Assembly: GCA_947178215.1 (NCBI GenBank)
Contig: CAMWXJ010000010.1
Span: 31,636-95,635 of the forward strand
Source: an uncultured Porphyromonadaceae bacterium
Lineage (GTDB): Bacteria; Bacteroidota; Bacteroidia; Bacteroidales; Muribaculaceae
Length of the DNA: 64,000 nucleotides
Direction of reading: 5' to 3'
This document shows positions 1 to 8,053 of this stretch, piece by piece (the first letter of the stretch is position 1; every line of letters starts with the position of its first letter). Position numbers and translations under genes: made by a program. Below the pieces are notes generated by a model. It did no database searches. It had not been told where the DNA came from and saw nothing but the letters and a program-made list of their open reading frames with translations.

Positions 1-1557
1 GATGTCGTGGTAGAGGGCGCCGGCGCGCACGAGCTGCACCTTGGCGCCTATGCGGTTGGCGGCGGCCGTAGCGAGGGTCGACACAGCCATAGAGTGCTGG
101 AAAGTGCCGGGGCACTCTTCGGAGAGCTCGCGCAGCAGTGGATGATTGATGTCGGAAAGCTCCACGAGGGTCACTCGGGAAGTGAAGCCAAAAATCTTCT
201 CCAACACGAACATGAATATGTAGGCAAACGAGATGAACACGGCGTTGATGCCGAAGTAGCCGAACATACGCACGCCGAGATGAGCGAGTGTGCCGCTCTG
301 GATTATCTCCATGGCCACGAACGACACGGCGTAGGCGGCAAACACCAGGGCGGCGGCGCGGATGAGCTCAGAGCGTTTGGTGAGCTCGCGTATGGCGTTG
401 ACCGCCACTATGCCGGCCACCCATTGCAGGAAGATGAATTCAAGCGAGAATGTGGCTACCAGGGCGGCGCCGAGTATGGTGGTGAGGTAGGTGAAAAAGG
501 CCGTTCGGGAGTCGAGGAATACAAGCACTATTATCGCCACCATAGTAAATGGCACAAGGTATAGGCCGGAGGGGAAGGTTGCTGCCATTAGCAGCGCGAA
601 TAGTATGAAGGCGGTGGTGATAAGCATCAGGAACGCCACCGTGCGCGGCTTGCGGAAGTAGTCGGGTCGGAAAAAGAACAGATAGAGGTATAGGGCACCG
701 AATAGCAGCAGGAGATAGAGCAGACGGCCTATTGCGGGAAAGGCCGACGAGGTGTTGTCGGTGGTGCCGCGCTCCATGATTTCGGCCTCAAACGAGTTGA
801 GGGCCTGGATTTTCTCGCTGTCGACCACCTCTCCGCGGTCAATTATGCGCTCGCCCTTGACATAGACCTTTGACGAGGCTGTGGCTACGCGGTAGCGCTC
901 GGCGAGCAGTCGCGCGTTGGTGACGGTGTCAAGCACCACATTGGGTTGCAGCAGTTCGGGCAGGTTGATTACGGCGATAGCGTCGCGATAGCGTGTGTCG
1001 GCGAGAATAGAGTCGATGCGGGCGTAGGCCGCGCGTGCCGAGAGATAGTTGGTGGTGGGAATCGAGACGGTGGTGTTGTTGTGAATCATGCGCACGGTGC
1101 GGAGTCGTCCGGCGCGTATGTCGGCGTATGTGTCGGGGTTGACGATGCCTCCCTCGGTGACACGGCGTATGGCCGAGATGAGTCGGTTGCGTTCGCCGGG
1201 CGAGAGGTGCACGTCGGGATTCTTCTCTATGCGGTTGCTCACTTCGCCTATGAGTAGCTTGTCGGCTGAGGCGTCGCGGGTGTAGACCGGCTCGAATATG
1301 CGGTCGATGCTGTCCTTGGCGGCTCGCACCGTGGCGGAGTCGGGTCGCACTGCGAAGTCAAACGGGGCTGTGAGCAGCGAGTAGTTCCATGGGCGCCCCT
1401 CCTCGTAGCTGTAATTGCTGGCATGGTCGCGGGGCAGGCAGTAGCCCACGATGATTACGGCTGCGGCGAGAATGAGCCATTTTATCCAGCTGTGGCTCCA
1501 TACACCTGTCTGGGCGTCGGCCGACGAGAGGGGATTGTAGCGGGGTGATATGTTCAT
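1..1557 (-). CDS. pgpH: PgpH-family membrane HD phosphodiesterase (c-di-AMP), 3' end outside window
   Basis: The frame opens at the ATG at 1557 and runs off the left edge after 519 codons, so the protein is partial at its C-terminus. Visible in order: one N-terminal membrane segment (about residues 24-42), a polar extracytoplasmic region (about 45-270) like the 7TMR-HDED domain, a multi-spanning membrane block (about 275-475), then the start of the cytoplasmic HD domain (NHPLLRELSEECPGTFQHSM). The last three codons at the edge read H-D-I, the metal-binding HD pair of the HDIG signature. Family members such as Listeria PgpH hydrolyse cyclic di-AMP. It lies 25 bp downstream of rel on the same strand, so the two are probably cotranscribed. 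The family call is strong; the c-di-AMP substrate is by homology. Confidence 0.88.
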   Translation of the reverse strand, partial: MNISPRYNPLSSADAQTGVWSHSWIKWLILAAAVIIVGYCLPRDHASNYSYEEGRPWNYSLLTAPFDFAVRPDSATVRAAKDSIDRIFEPVYTRDASADKLLIGEVSNRIEKNPDVHLSPGERNRLISAIRRVTEGGIVNPDTYADIRAGRLRTVRMIHNNTTVSIPTTNYLSARAAYARIDSILADTRYRDAIAVINLPELLQPNVVLDTVTNARLLAERYRVATASSKVYVKGERIIDRGEVVDSEKIQALNSFEAEIMERGTTDNTSSAFPAIGRLLYLLLLFGALYLYLFFFRPDYFRKPRTVAFLMLITTAFILFALLMAATFPSGLYLVPFTMVAIIVLVFLDSRTAFFTYLTTILGAALVATFSLEFIFLQWVAGIVAVNAIRELTKRSELIRAAALVFAAYAVSFVAMEIIQSGTLAHLGVRMFGYFGINAVFISFAYIFMFVLEKIFGFTSRVTLVELSDINHPLLRELSEECPGTFQHSMAVSTLATAAANRIGAKVQLVRAGALYHDI

Positions 1558-1582
1558 GGCTTGTTGTCGGTGAGGAGGGAAA

Positions 1583-3805
1583 TTAGATACGTACTACGCT
1601 TTCCACGCCTTTTATCTTCCTTAGCTTTACCATAAGCTGGTCGGCCACTCCGCGGTCCTCGACCTTGACTTCGAGGCGACACTCGAATACCTCGTTGTCG
1701 GCCTCGATGTGGAGGGCGCGTATGTCGATGCCGAGCTGCGTGGAGATGAGCGCGGTGAGCTCGGTGAGTATGCCGTGGCGGTCGATGCCGCGTATGAGCA
1801 TCCCGATTTGGAATTTCTGCGATATTACCTCCCAGGTGGTGGAGAGGAGGCGGTTGCCGTAGGTGGCTTTGAGTACTTGTGCCCGCGGGCAGGTGAGGGA
1901 GTGGACCTCGACCTGGCCGAGGTCGTTGATGAATCCCATTACGTCGTCGCCCGGTATAGGGCGGCAACAGTCGGAGAAGATGAAGTTCTGGCCGTCGTCG
2001 CCGCAGTGGAGGCAGTAGGGCGCCTTGGTGTTGATGCCTGACGGCACGGGCGCGACTGTGGGGGCGCTTCCGCTGTCGGACTTATCGGCCGATTTGCGGC
2101 GTCCGAGGCTGAGTATCTTGCGAAGGATGCCCTTGTCGTTGTCGCGGCGCACGATGTAGCCTTCAAGCGTGATGTCGCCCCTGCCGAGCCGCAGGTACAG
2201 GTCCTCGCGTGTGGTAACGTGGAAGTAGGCCATCATCTTGGTGATGACCTCGTTGGTAGGCTCGACCTCACGCTCGCGCAGATAGTCGGCCACCATTTCG
2301 CGTCCGCGGTCGATGTCGGGCTGCTGTATGCGTCGCAGTGCGGCGCGCAGGCGTGTGCGTGCCTTGGCTGTGGCGAGAAATTCGAGCCACTCGGGTTTGG
2401 GTACCTGATTCTGAGAGGTGAGCACCTCCACCTGGTCGCCCGAGCTTAGTTTGTGGCTCAGTGGCACGAGTTTGTGGTTGACTTTGCCGGCGATACACTT
2501 GTCGCCGAGTTGCGAGTGCAGACTGTAAGCCATGTCGAGCACGGTGGCGCCTGCGGGGAGTGTCACGAGTTCGCCCTTGGGGGTAAACACCACTATTTCC
2601 GACGCGAACAGGTTGAGTTTAAGCGTGTCGAGGAAGTCGATGGCGTTTGGGTTGGGGTCGTCGAGAATATCCTTGATAGTGCGGAGCCACACGTTGAGCT
2701 CGCTCTCTTCGTCGCTGTTGTCGCCGATTTTGTATTTCCAGTGTGCGGCAAATCCCTTTTCAGCTATCTCGTCCATGCGGCGCGAGCGTATCTGCACCTC
2801 AATCCAGTTGCCGTCGGGGCCCATGACGGTGAGGTGGAGGGCCTGGTAGCCGTTGGCCTTGGGGGCCGAAATCCAGTCGCGCGTGCGGTCGGGATGCAGT
2901 CGGTAGAGGTCGGTAATGGCGGTGTAAATCTGCCAGCACACGGCTTTTTCTGCCGCAGGGTCGTCGCAATCGAATATGATACGCATGGCGTAGAGGTCGT
3001 AGACCTCCTCAAAGGGCACATGCTTTGTCTCCATCTTGCGCCAAATGGAATAGACGCTTTTCAGGCGCGACTGTGCCGTGAATTTCAGCCCCATGCGTTC
3101 AAGGCTCTCCTTGATTGGCGCCGAGAAATCGTTGTAGACCGACGTCCGCCGCTCCTCGCTGTGACGTATGAGGGCTGATATGCGCTCGTATTCGGCGGGA
3201 TGCTCGTAGCGGAAGCTGAGGTCTTCAAGCTCCGTCTTTATGGCGAATAGTCCGAGACGGTGTGCGAGCGGCGCGTAGATATAGAGTGTCTCGCCTGCAA
3301 TCTTGTACTGCTTGTTTGGCGCCATCGAGCCGAGGGTGCGCATATTGTGCAGGCGGTCGGCCATCTTTATGAGCACCACGCGTATATCTTCGCTCATGGT
3401 GAGCAGGAGCTTGCGGAAGTTCTCGGCCTGCATCGAGGCGCGGTCGCCGAATATGCCGCCTGAGATTTTGGTAAGGCCGTCGACGATGCGTGCAATCTTG
3501 GTGCCGAACTGGCCCTCTATATCTTCAACGGTGTAGTCTGTGTCCTCGACTACGTCGTGAAGCAGTGCGGCGCATATCGACGTGGAGCCGAGACCTATCT
3601 CGCGGCTCACAATCTTGGCTACGGCAATGGGGTGGAGGATATAAGGCTCGCCCGAACGACGGCGCACACCGCGGTGGGCCTTGCGTGCGAAACGAAAGGC
3701 GTGTTCGATGATTTCGACCTTTTTGCGGTGGTTGCTGTTGAGATAGCCCCGGAGCAGGTCGTTGAACTCGGCATCGATTAAGGCATCTTCTTCGGCGGTT
3801 GTCAT
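1583..3805 (-). CDS. rel: Bifunctional (p)ppGpp synthetase/hydrolase Rel
   Basis: Full-length RelA/SpoT homologue of 740 aa, making and degrading the stringent-response alarmone (p)ppGpp in the cytoplasm. The N-terminal hydrolase has intact HD residues (LLHDVVED, H83-D84, and KMADRLHNMRT near 148-157). The synthetase has RLKSVYSIWRK (about 247), the loop RTRDWISAPKANGYQALH (307 onward) and EVQIRS. The RxRD loop at 307-310 resembles the RxKD of bifunctional enzymes rather than the ExDD of synthetase-only RelA. A TGS domain (about 400-460), a Cys-containing linker and a C-terminal ACT domain follow. A promoter lies about 90 bp upstream and pgpH follows in the same direction. Confidence 0.96.
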   Translation of the reverse strand: MTTAEEDALIDAEFNDLLRGYLNSNHRKKVEIIEHAFRFARKAHRGVRRRSGEPYILHPIAVAKIVSREIGLGSTSICAALLHDVVEDTDYTVEDIEGQFGTKIARIVDGLTKISGGIFGDRASMQAENFRKLLLTMSEDIRVVLIKMADRLHNMRTLGSMAPNKQYKIAGETLYIYAPLAHRLGLFAIKTELEDLSFRYEHPAEYERISALIRHSEERRTSVYNDFSAPIKESLERMGLKFTAQSRLKSVYSIWRKMETKHVPFEEVYDLYAMRIIFDCDDPAAEKAVCWQIYTAITDLYRLHPDRTRDWISAPKANGYQALHLTVMGPDGNWIEVQIRSRRMDEIAEKGFAAHWKYKIGDNSDEESELNVWLRTIKDILDDPNPNAIDFLDTLKLNLFASEIVVFTPKGELVTLPAGATVLDMAYSLHSQLGDKCIAGKVNHKLVPLSHKLSSGDQVEVLTSQNQVPKPEWLEFLATAKARTRLRAALRRIQQPDIDRGREMVADYLREREVEPTNEVITKMMAYFHVTTREDLYLRLGRGDITLEGYIVRRDNDKGILRKILSLGRRKSADKSDSGSAPTVAPVPSGINTKAPYCLHCGDDGQNFIFSDCCRPIPGDDVMGFINDLGQVEVHSLTCPRAQVLKATYGNRLLSTTWEVISQKFQIGMLIRGIDRHGILTELTALISTQLGIDIRALHIEADNEVFECRLEVKVEDRGVADQLMVKLRKIKGVESVVRI

Positions 3806-3896
3806 GGCTCGGTCGGGCGTTGAAGTGTTGACTGAATGGGTTTGCTTGGTGGCGCGTATCTCCCTGGTGGGGGATGCATATACAGCCTACAAATTA

Positions 3897-3930
3897 CAAA
3901 AATAGGTATTATCCCGCAACGTTCCAAAAA
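3897..3930 (-). promoter_or_regulatory. Bacteroidetes-type promoter of rel
   Basis: On the minus strand, TATTTTTG (-7 box, 3897-3904) is preceded by TTG at 3925-3927 (-33 box) with 20 bp between. This matches the Bacteroidetes primary sigma pattern. The predicted start near 3890 leaves a leader of about 85 nt before rel. Confidence 0.65.
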
Positions 3931-4116
3931 TCAGCGCCGAAAATTGACGAAAATGAAGGGGAGTGGGGGAACACGGATGCTGTGGGGCATAATTCGTACT
4001 TTTCAGGCAATTCACGACCCGGACTGTTCTGACAACATCCGTGGTCCCGGCTGCATGGCGAGCGGCTGTGGTATCCGACGGGGGCATTTTGACAGCGGAG
4101 CCGGGAGGAGCGGCGG

Positions 4117-4124
4117 TATTTTTG
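4117..4124 (+). promoter_or_regulatory. -7 box upstream of the terminase operon
   Basis: TATTTTTG fits TAnnTTTG and lies 52 bp before the ATG at 4176. The only upstream TTTG (4088-4091) is 25 bp away, longer than the usual 19-21, so the promoter is weakly supported. Confidence 0.4.
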
Positions 4125-4175
4125 CAGCGATGTGGGGTCGCCTAAGCGGCCCGTTATGTTTTTAATTCCAATACT

Positions 4176-6128
4176 ATGAAGAAGATGACTGTGAACGGAG
4201 GCGCACTGACGCTATCCACTACTAATCTGCGGCGTTGCCGCACGGGCGGTTACGAGGCCGTGGGCCTCCCGCGAAAAGTGGCGGCTTTGCCGCTGAGACC
4301 GCTGTGTCACATGGCCTCGGGCCATGTTGTTGCCGTGTGCGGCGAAGGGTTGTATGCGCTACGTCGCGAGGATGAGTCGGAGCCGGCTCTGTTGGCGCGG
4401 CTCGGGGAGGGGTCGGAGGTGTATTGCGCAGTGGCCGGGGGCGACCATGCTATCGTGATGACATCGGCGGGCGCACACCATGTGGCCCTTCGCGGCGGCA
4501 AGCCTGTGTGGCTCGGCACGATTCCTGATTTGCCCCCTGTGGAGCTGACGCTGACTGAGGTGGCGACTCTCACCGAGAGCACTCCGGCTCTTACTATCAC
4601 GGATATGTCGGGGCTGCGCGACGGAGCGCTGTCGGTGGACGATTCAGCCAAGCTAAAAGAGCATCTTGCGGAGGCGTGGCAGCGAATCGTGGCACGCGCT
4701 GACGCTTTGTCCGCTCGCATACTGCCTGCCGGGGTGACGCTGACAGCCGAGGTGCGCAAGCTTGACGGCGCGGGCTCCCCCGTGGGGTCGCGTGGCCGTG
4801 TCGCCGTAGAGGGCGGCAGCGCGGTGGATGCGGCCTATGCTACGGTGGCCGACAGCGGCATTCTCGCACCTGTGACGTTGAGCGTCAAGGTGATGAAGCT
4901 GCGTGTGACGATAGGCGAACGTGATGCCGGTACTGACGCTGCATGGAGTGCAGGCACCGTAGGCCTGGAAGTGGCGTTGAGCGCTGCGCCGGCGGTGACG
5001 GCGTCGTGGCGTATGCGTGTGGAGCGTCCCGCCTCGGGCGAGGCGCGTGTCGCTGTAATCACCGAACTCGCTGCGAGGTCGGCGGCTATGGACGTTCCGC
5101 TCCAATCGGTGCTGAAAGCCGATGCCGGCACACCTCAGTCGGTCTTGGTTGATATTCCGACGGCTGTCAGTACGCCTGTGGGCGAGGTCGTGGCCGGCAG
5201 CGGCTTCACCGCCCGCTGCGGAGCCGTGAGCGGCGACGTAGTGCTGTGGGCCGACATCGACGGCATGCGTGGAGATGTGGGCGTGGCGTCGGCTGCATCG
5301 CCCCTCTCGTTGCTGTCGCGCTGTACTATGAGCCTCGCCGCCATTGTCGCTGTGGAGGCAGCGCCCCGACTGGGTAGTGCTGCCCTCAGTCCCGGCTGCG
5401 CGCATTTCTACGCTTTTACCGCCGACGGCACGCTCAGCATTGCCGTAGGCGCGCGTCGCGGCGCTCCAACCGCATCACTGCTCGACAGGCGGGCCGTGAG
5501 CCGCAAGGAGGCCGTGGCGGCGACGCCAGAATATGTGGCCGCTGTCACCGACTACGGCGACGAGATAGTGAGTCTGCGCGGAGGGCGTGCTTCCACGCTG
5601 TTGCGGTCGACCGACCTCGCCGGCGCGGCTCTCGGCTATGAGCCGTCGTCGGGCGAGCTGTATATGCTAAGCGCCTCGGACGGCGTAAGGGCGATAGATG
5701 CTTCCAGCGACGTGGGTCTGCGCCGCTTTCCGTTTGACGTGGAGGCGATAGCGACGTGTGGCCACAAGCTGTGGCTAACCTCGACCGAAGCGCTCTACGA
5801 CGCCTCTGTTGCCGATAGCTTGGAGCTTACGCCGATAGAGTGGTGCGTCCGTCCCGATGCGAGCCGTCCTGTGGCCCTGCGCGGCGTGACGGCCGGGGTG
5901 TGCGGACGTTTCAGCGGGACGCTGAGCATAGCCCCCGCGGGTTTTGCCGACCCCTATGCGGCCGTGTCGCCATTGTGGAGCGTAACGATAGCGGGCGACT
6001 TCCGATCGCCCCTCGCTTTCAGGCTCCCGTTGCCAACGTGCGGCACCGCTGTGACGACGCTCGTCGGACTTGCGGCACCCGATACCCGACTGACCGACAT
6101 ATCATTTACTTACACACTTACATCATGA
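4176..6128 (+). CDS. Unknown 650-aa protein coupled to terminase; possible interrupted beta-propeller
   Basis: I do not recognise this family. There is no signal peptide or membrane segment, so it is probably cytoplasmic or a particle component. The N-terminal 110 residues contain short repeated strands (HVVAVCGEGLYALRRE, HAIVMTSAGAHHVAL). Similar strand patterns return at about 405-560 (HFYAFTADGTLSIAVG, YVAAVTDYGDEIVSL, LYMLSASDGVRAID, KLWLTSTEALYDAS). Between them is a region rich in Ala, Val and Thr without such repeats. This could be a beta-propeller with a large insertion. The stop overlaps the start of the terminase gene (ATGA at 6125-6128), so the two are translationally coupled. Possible roles are a phage structural protein or a terminase partner, but neither is shown by a motif. 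Codon use resembles the host. Confidence 0.75.
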   Translation: MKKMTVNGGALTLSTTNLRRCRTGGYEAVGLPRKVAALPLRPLCHMASGHVVAVCGEGLYALRREDESEPALLARLGEGSEVYCAVAGGDHAIVMTSAGAHHVALRGGKPVWLGTIPDLPPVELTLTEVATLTESTPALTITDMSGLRDGALSVDDSAKLKEHLAEAWQRIVARADALSARILPAGVTLTAEVRKLDGAGSPVGSRGRVAVEGGSAVDAAYATVADSGILAPVTLSVKVMKLRVTIGERDAGTDAAWSAGTVGLEVALSAAPAVTASWRMRVERPASGEARVAVITELAARSAAMDVPLQSVLKADAGTPQSVLVDIPTAVSTPVGEVVAGSGFTARCGAVSGDVVLWADIDGMRGDVGVASAASPLSLLSRCTMSLAAIVAVEAAPRLGSAALSPGCAHFYAFTADGTLSIAVGARRGAPTASLLDRRAVSRKEAVAATPEYVAAVTDYGDEIVSLRGGRASTLLRSTDLAGAALGYEPSSGELYMLSASDGVRAIDASSDVGLRRFPFDVEAIATCGHKLWLTSTEALYDASVADSLELTPIEWCVRPDASRPVALRGVTAGVCGRFSGTLSIAPAGFADPYAAVSPLWSVTIAGDFRSPLAFRLPLPTCGTAVTTLVGLAAPDTRLTDISFTYTLTS

Positions 6129-8053
6129 ATCGATACACCGACATAGACACAATGCTGGAACGCGACGCGCAGCGTGAGGCCGAACGTATGCGGCGCGAAC
6201 ATGAATATGATCCCGTGACCGGCGCCGGCTCGCTGATAATGCGCGTGGAGGCGACTGCTCCGGCGTGCGCACGTATTGCCTGGAAGATGTTTCTGCCTCC
6301 GGCGATGCTCGACGACCCGGAATGGAAGCGCGTTGGGTGCCGGCGCGAGTTCGACCGCCTTCGTTTCCGCTATGACTTCGAGTACTGGGCCGTGACCTGC
6401 GTCAAGATACGCGACAAAGAGACGGGGCGTCGCATACCGTTTCGCCTCAACGCCCCACAGCGGCGGTTTACGGCCATGCTGGAAGCCGACCGCATGGCCG
6501 GGCGACCGCTGCGCTTCATCATGCTCAAAGCGCGCCAGTGGGGCGGCTCAACGCTGGTGCAGATGTATTTTGCCTACATACAGATAATCCACAAACCATG
6601 CTGGCACTCAATCGTCTGCGCCCATGTGCGCGACACCTCTTCGACCCTGCGAGGCCTCTACGGCGGTATGCTTGCCGACTATCCGCGCCAGCTGTGGCCG
6701 GCCGACTGCGAGCCCAAGCTCAAAACGGTGTCGGGGAGCCGGAGCAAGGTGGAGATAGCGGGCACCGGTTCGACAATCGACATTGGCACCTCAATGTCGC
6801 CCGACGCCCTGCGTGGCAACGACTTCGCGCTCGCGCATCTGTCGGAGGTAGCCTTCTGGGCAGAGTCGGGGCGGCGCAGTCCCACCGACTTCATCCGCAC
6901 CGTGAGCGGTTCGGTGCCGCTGGTGCCTTACTCTGCAATCATCCTCGAAAGCTCGGCCAACGGCATAGGCAGTTTTTTCTACAACATGTGGCGCGACGCC
7001 GAAAAAGGCATGGGCGCTTACAAGCCGATGTTCGTGCCGTGGCATGAGATAGACCGCTACCGGCTCCTGCTCAGCGACGAGGAGCGGCGCGAAGTGGCGT
7101 CGACCCTCACGCCGTATGAGGAAGCGATGGAGGAGCAGGGGCTTACGCTCGGTCAGATAGCGTGGCGGCGGCTCAAACGCGGCGAATATCCCACCGACAG
7201 CGCTATGGAGGCTGAATTTCCGGCCTCGCCGACGGAGGCCTTTGTCAACACCTGTGCAGGGGTGTTCGATAAAGCGGCGGTCGAGGCGATGAGGGCCGAT
7301 TGCCGCGCCCCGGAGCTTACGGGGCGTATCGTCGGCGCCGCGCTGACAGGGCCGCGCGCCCTTGAAGACGTGCATCCCGTGGCTGATTCCAACGGCCCTC
7401 TGCGGATATGGAAGCGCCCCGACATGACGGGGGCGTCGACGCGCTACGTCGTCACGGTCGACATCGGTGGCCGAGCCGCATCGTCGGATTGGTCGGTGAT
7501 AGCGGTGGTAGACCGTTGCGGCGACCACGGGGCCGCCGAGGTTGTGGCGCAATGGCGCGGCCATGCCGACCACGACATCGTGTGCTGGCAGGCGGCCGCG
7601 CTTGCCGCATATTACCGCGAAGCGCTGCTTGTAATAGAGAGCAACAGCCTTGAAAGCGGCGGAGTAGCCGCGGCATCCGACGCATCGCTGTATATGCTCG
7701 GCGAGCTTCGCAACCATTACCGCAATCTGTATGTGCGCGAGTGTGTGGAAAGGGTCGACGGCGGGAGTGCCACGCGTCCGGGATTCCACACCAACCGTAG
7801 GACAAAGACAGCGGCAATATCAGCACTTATAGCCGCTGTGCGCGACGGAGGCCTCATAGAGCGGTGCGCCGGTGCGCTCGACGAGATGCTGACTTATGAG
7901 GTCAACGCCACGGGCGCCTACGCCGCGCGCCCCGGTTATCACGACGATATGCTCATGACCCGCGCCATTGCGCTCTACGTCATATCGCAGCTTCCGGCGG
8001 CCGCAGACATCAGTCCGGGACGGTACAGGCCTAAGCCTCCGCTGCTGTGGTGA
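6125..8053 (+). CDS. Phage-type large terminase subunit (TerL-like), complete
   Basis: The 642-aa protein starts at the ATG at 6125, inside the ATGA overlap; the frame is open further upstream, but that part lies within the preceding gene. It has the full terminase layout. An ATPase Walker A-like motif is LKARQWGGST (134-143), Walker B with catalytic Glu is FALAHLSEV (234-242), and the coupling motif is ESSANGIGSFFYNMW (275-289). The RNase H-like nuclease has acidic residues in VTVDIGG (D446), VIESNS (E505) and YHDD (D607/D608). Such enzymes package and cut phage DNA. Every expected catalytic position looks intact, yet no portal, capsid, small terminase or integrase gene lies nearby. The 3' end overlaps the convergent nadE gene by 23 bp. 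Base composition resembles the chromosome, suggesting long residence. Confidence 0.88.
   Translation: MNRYTDIDTMLERDAQREAERMRREHEYDPVTGAGSLIMRVEATAPACARIAWKMFLPPAMLDDPEWKRVGCRREFDRLRFRYDFEYWAVTCVKIRDKETGRRIPFRLNAPQRRFTAMLEADRMAGRPLRFIMLKARQWGGSTLVQMYFAYIQIIHKPCWHSIVCAHVRDTSSTLRGLYGGMLADYPRQLWPADCEPKLKTVSGSRSKVEIAGTGSTIDIGTSMSPDALRGNDFALAHLSEVAFWAESGRRSPTDFIRTVSGSVPLVPYSAIILESSANGIGSFFYNMWRDAEKGMGAYKPMFVPWHEIDRYRLLLSDEERREVASTLTPYEEAMEEQGLTLGQIAWRRLKRGEYPTDSAMEAEFPASPTEAFVNTCAGVFDKAAVEAMRADCRAPELTGRIVGAALTGPRALEDVHPVADSNGPLRIWKRPDMTGASTRYVVTVDIGGRAASSDWSVIAVVDRCGDHGAAEVVAQWRGHADHDIVCWQAAALAAYYREALLVIESNSLESGGVAAASDASLYMLGELRNHYRNLYVRECVERVDGGSATRPGFHTNRRTKTAAISALIAAVRDGGLIERCAGALDEMLTYEVNATGAYAARPGYHDDMLMTRAIALYVISQLPAAADISPGRYRPKPPLLW

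Larger units (their letters stand above)
3806..4175. other. Divergent intergenic region rel / terminase pair
   Basis: 370 bp between the divergent rel and 4176 genes. It holds a good leftward promoter for rel (3897-3930) and a rightward TAnnTTTG box (4117-4124). The block at 3950-4090 has no convincing coding signal or hairpin; a short ORF that reads across it has no recognisable motif. Confidence 0.6.
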
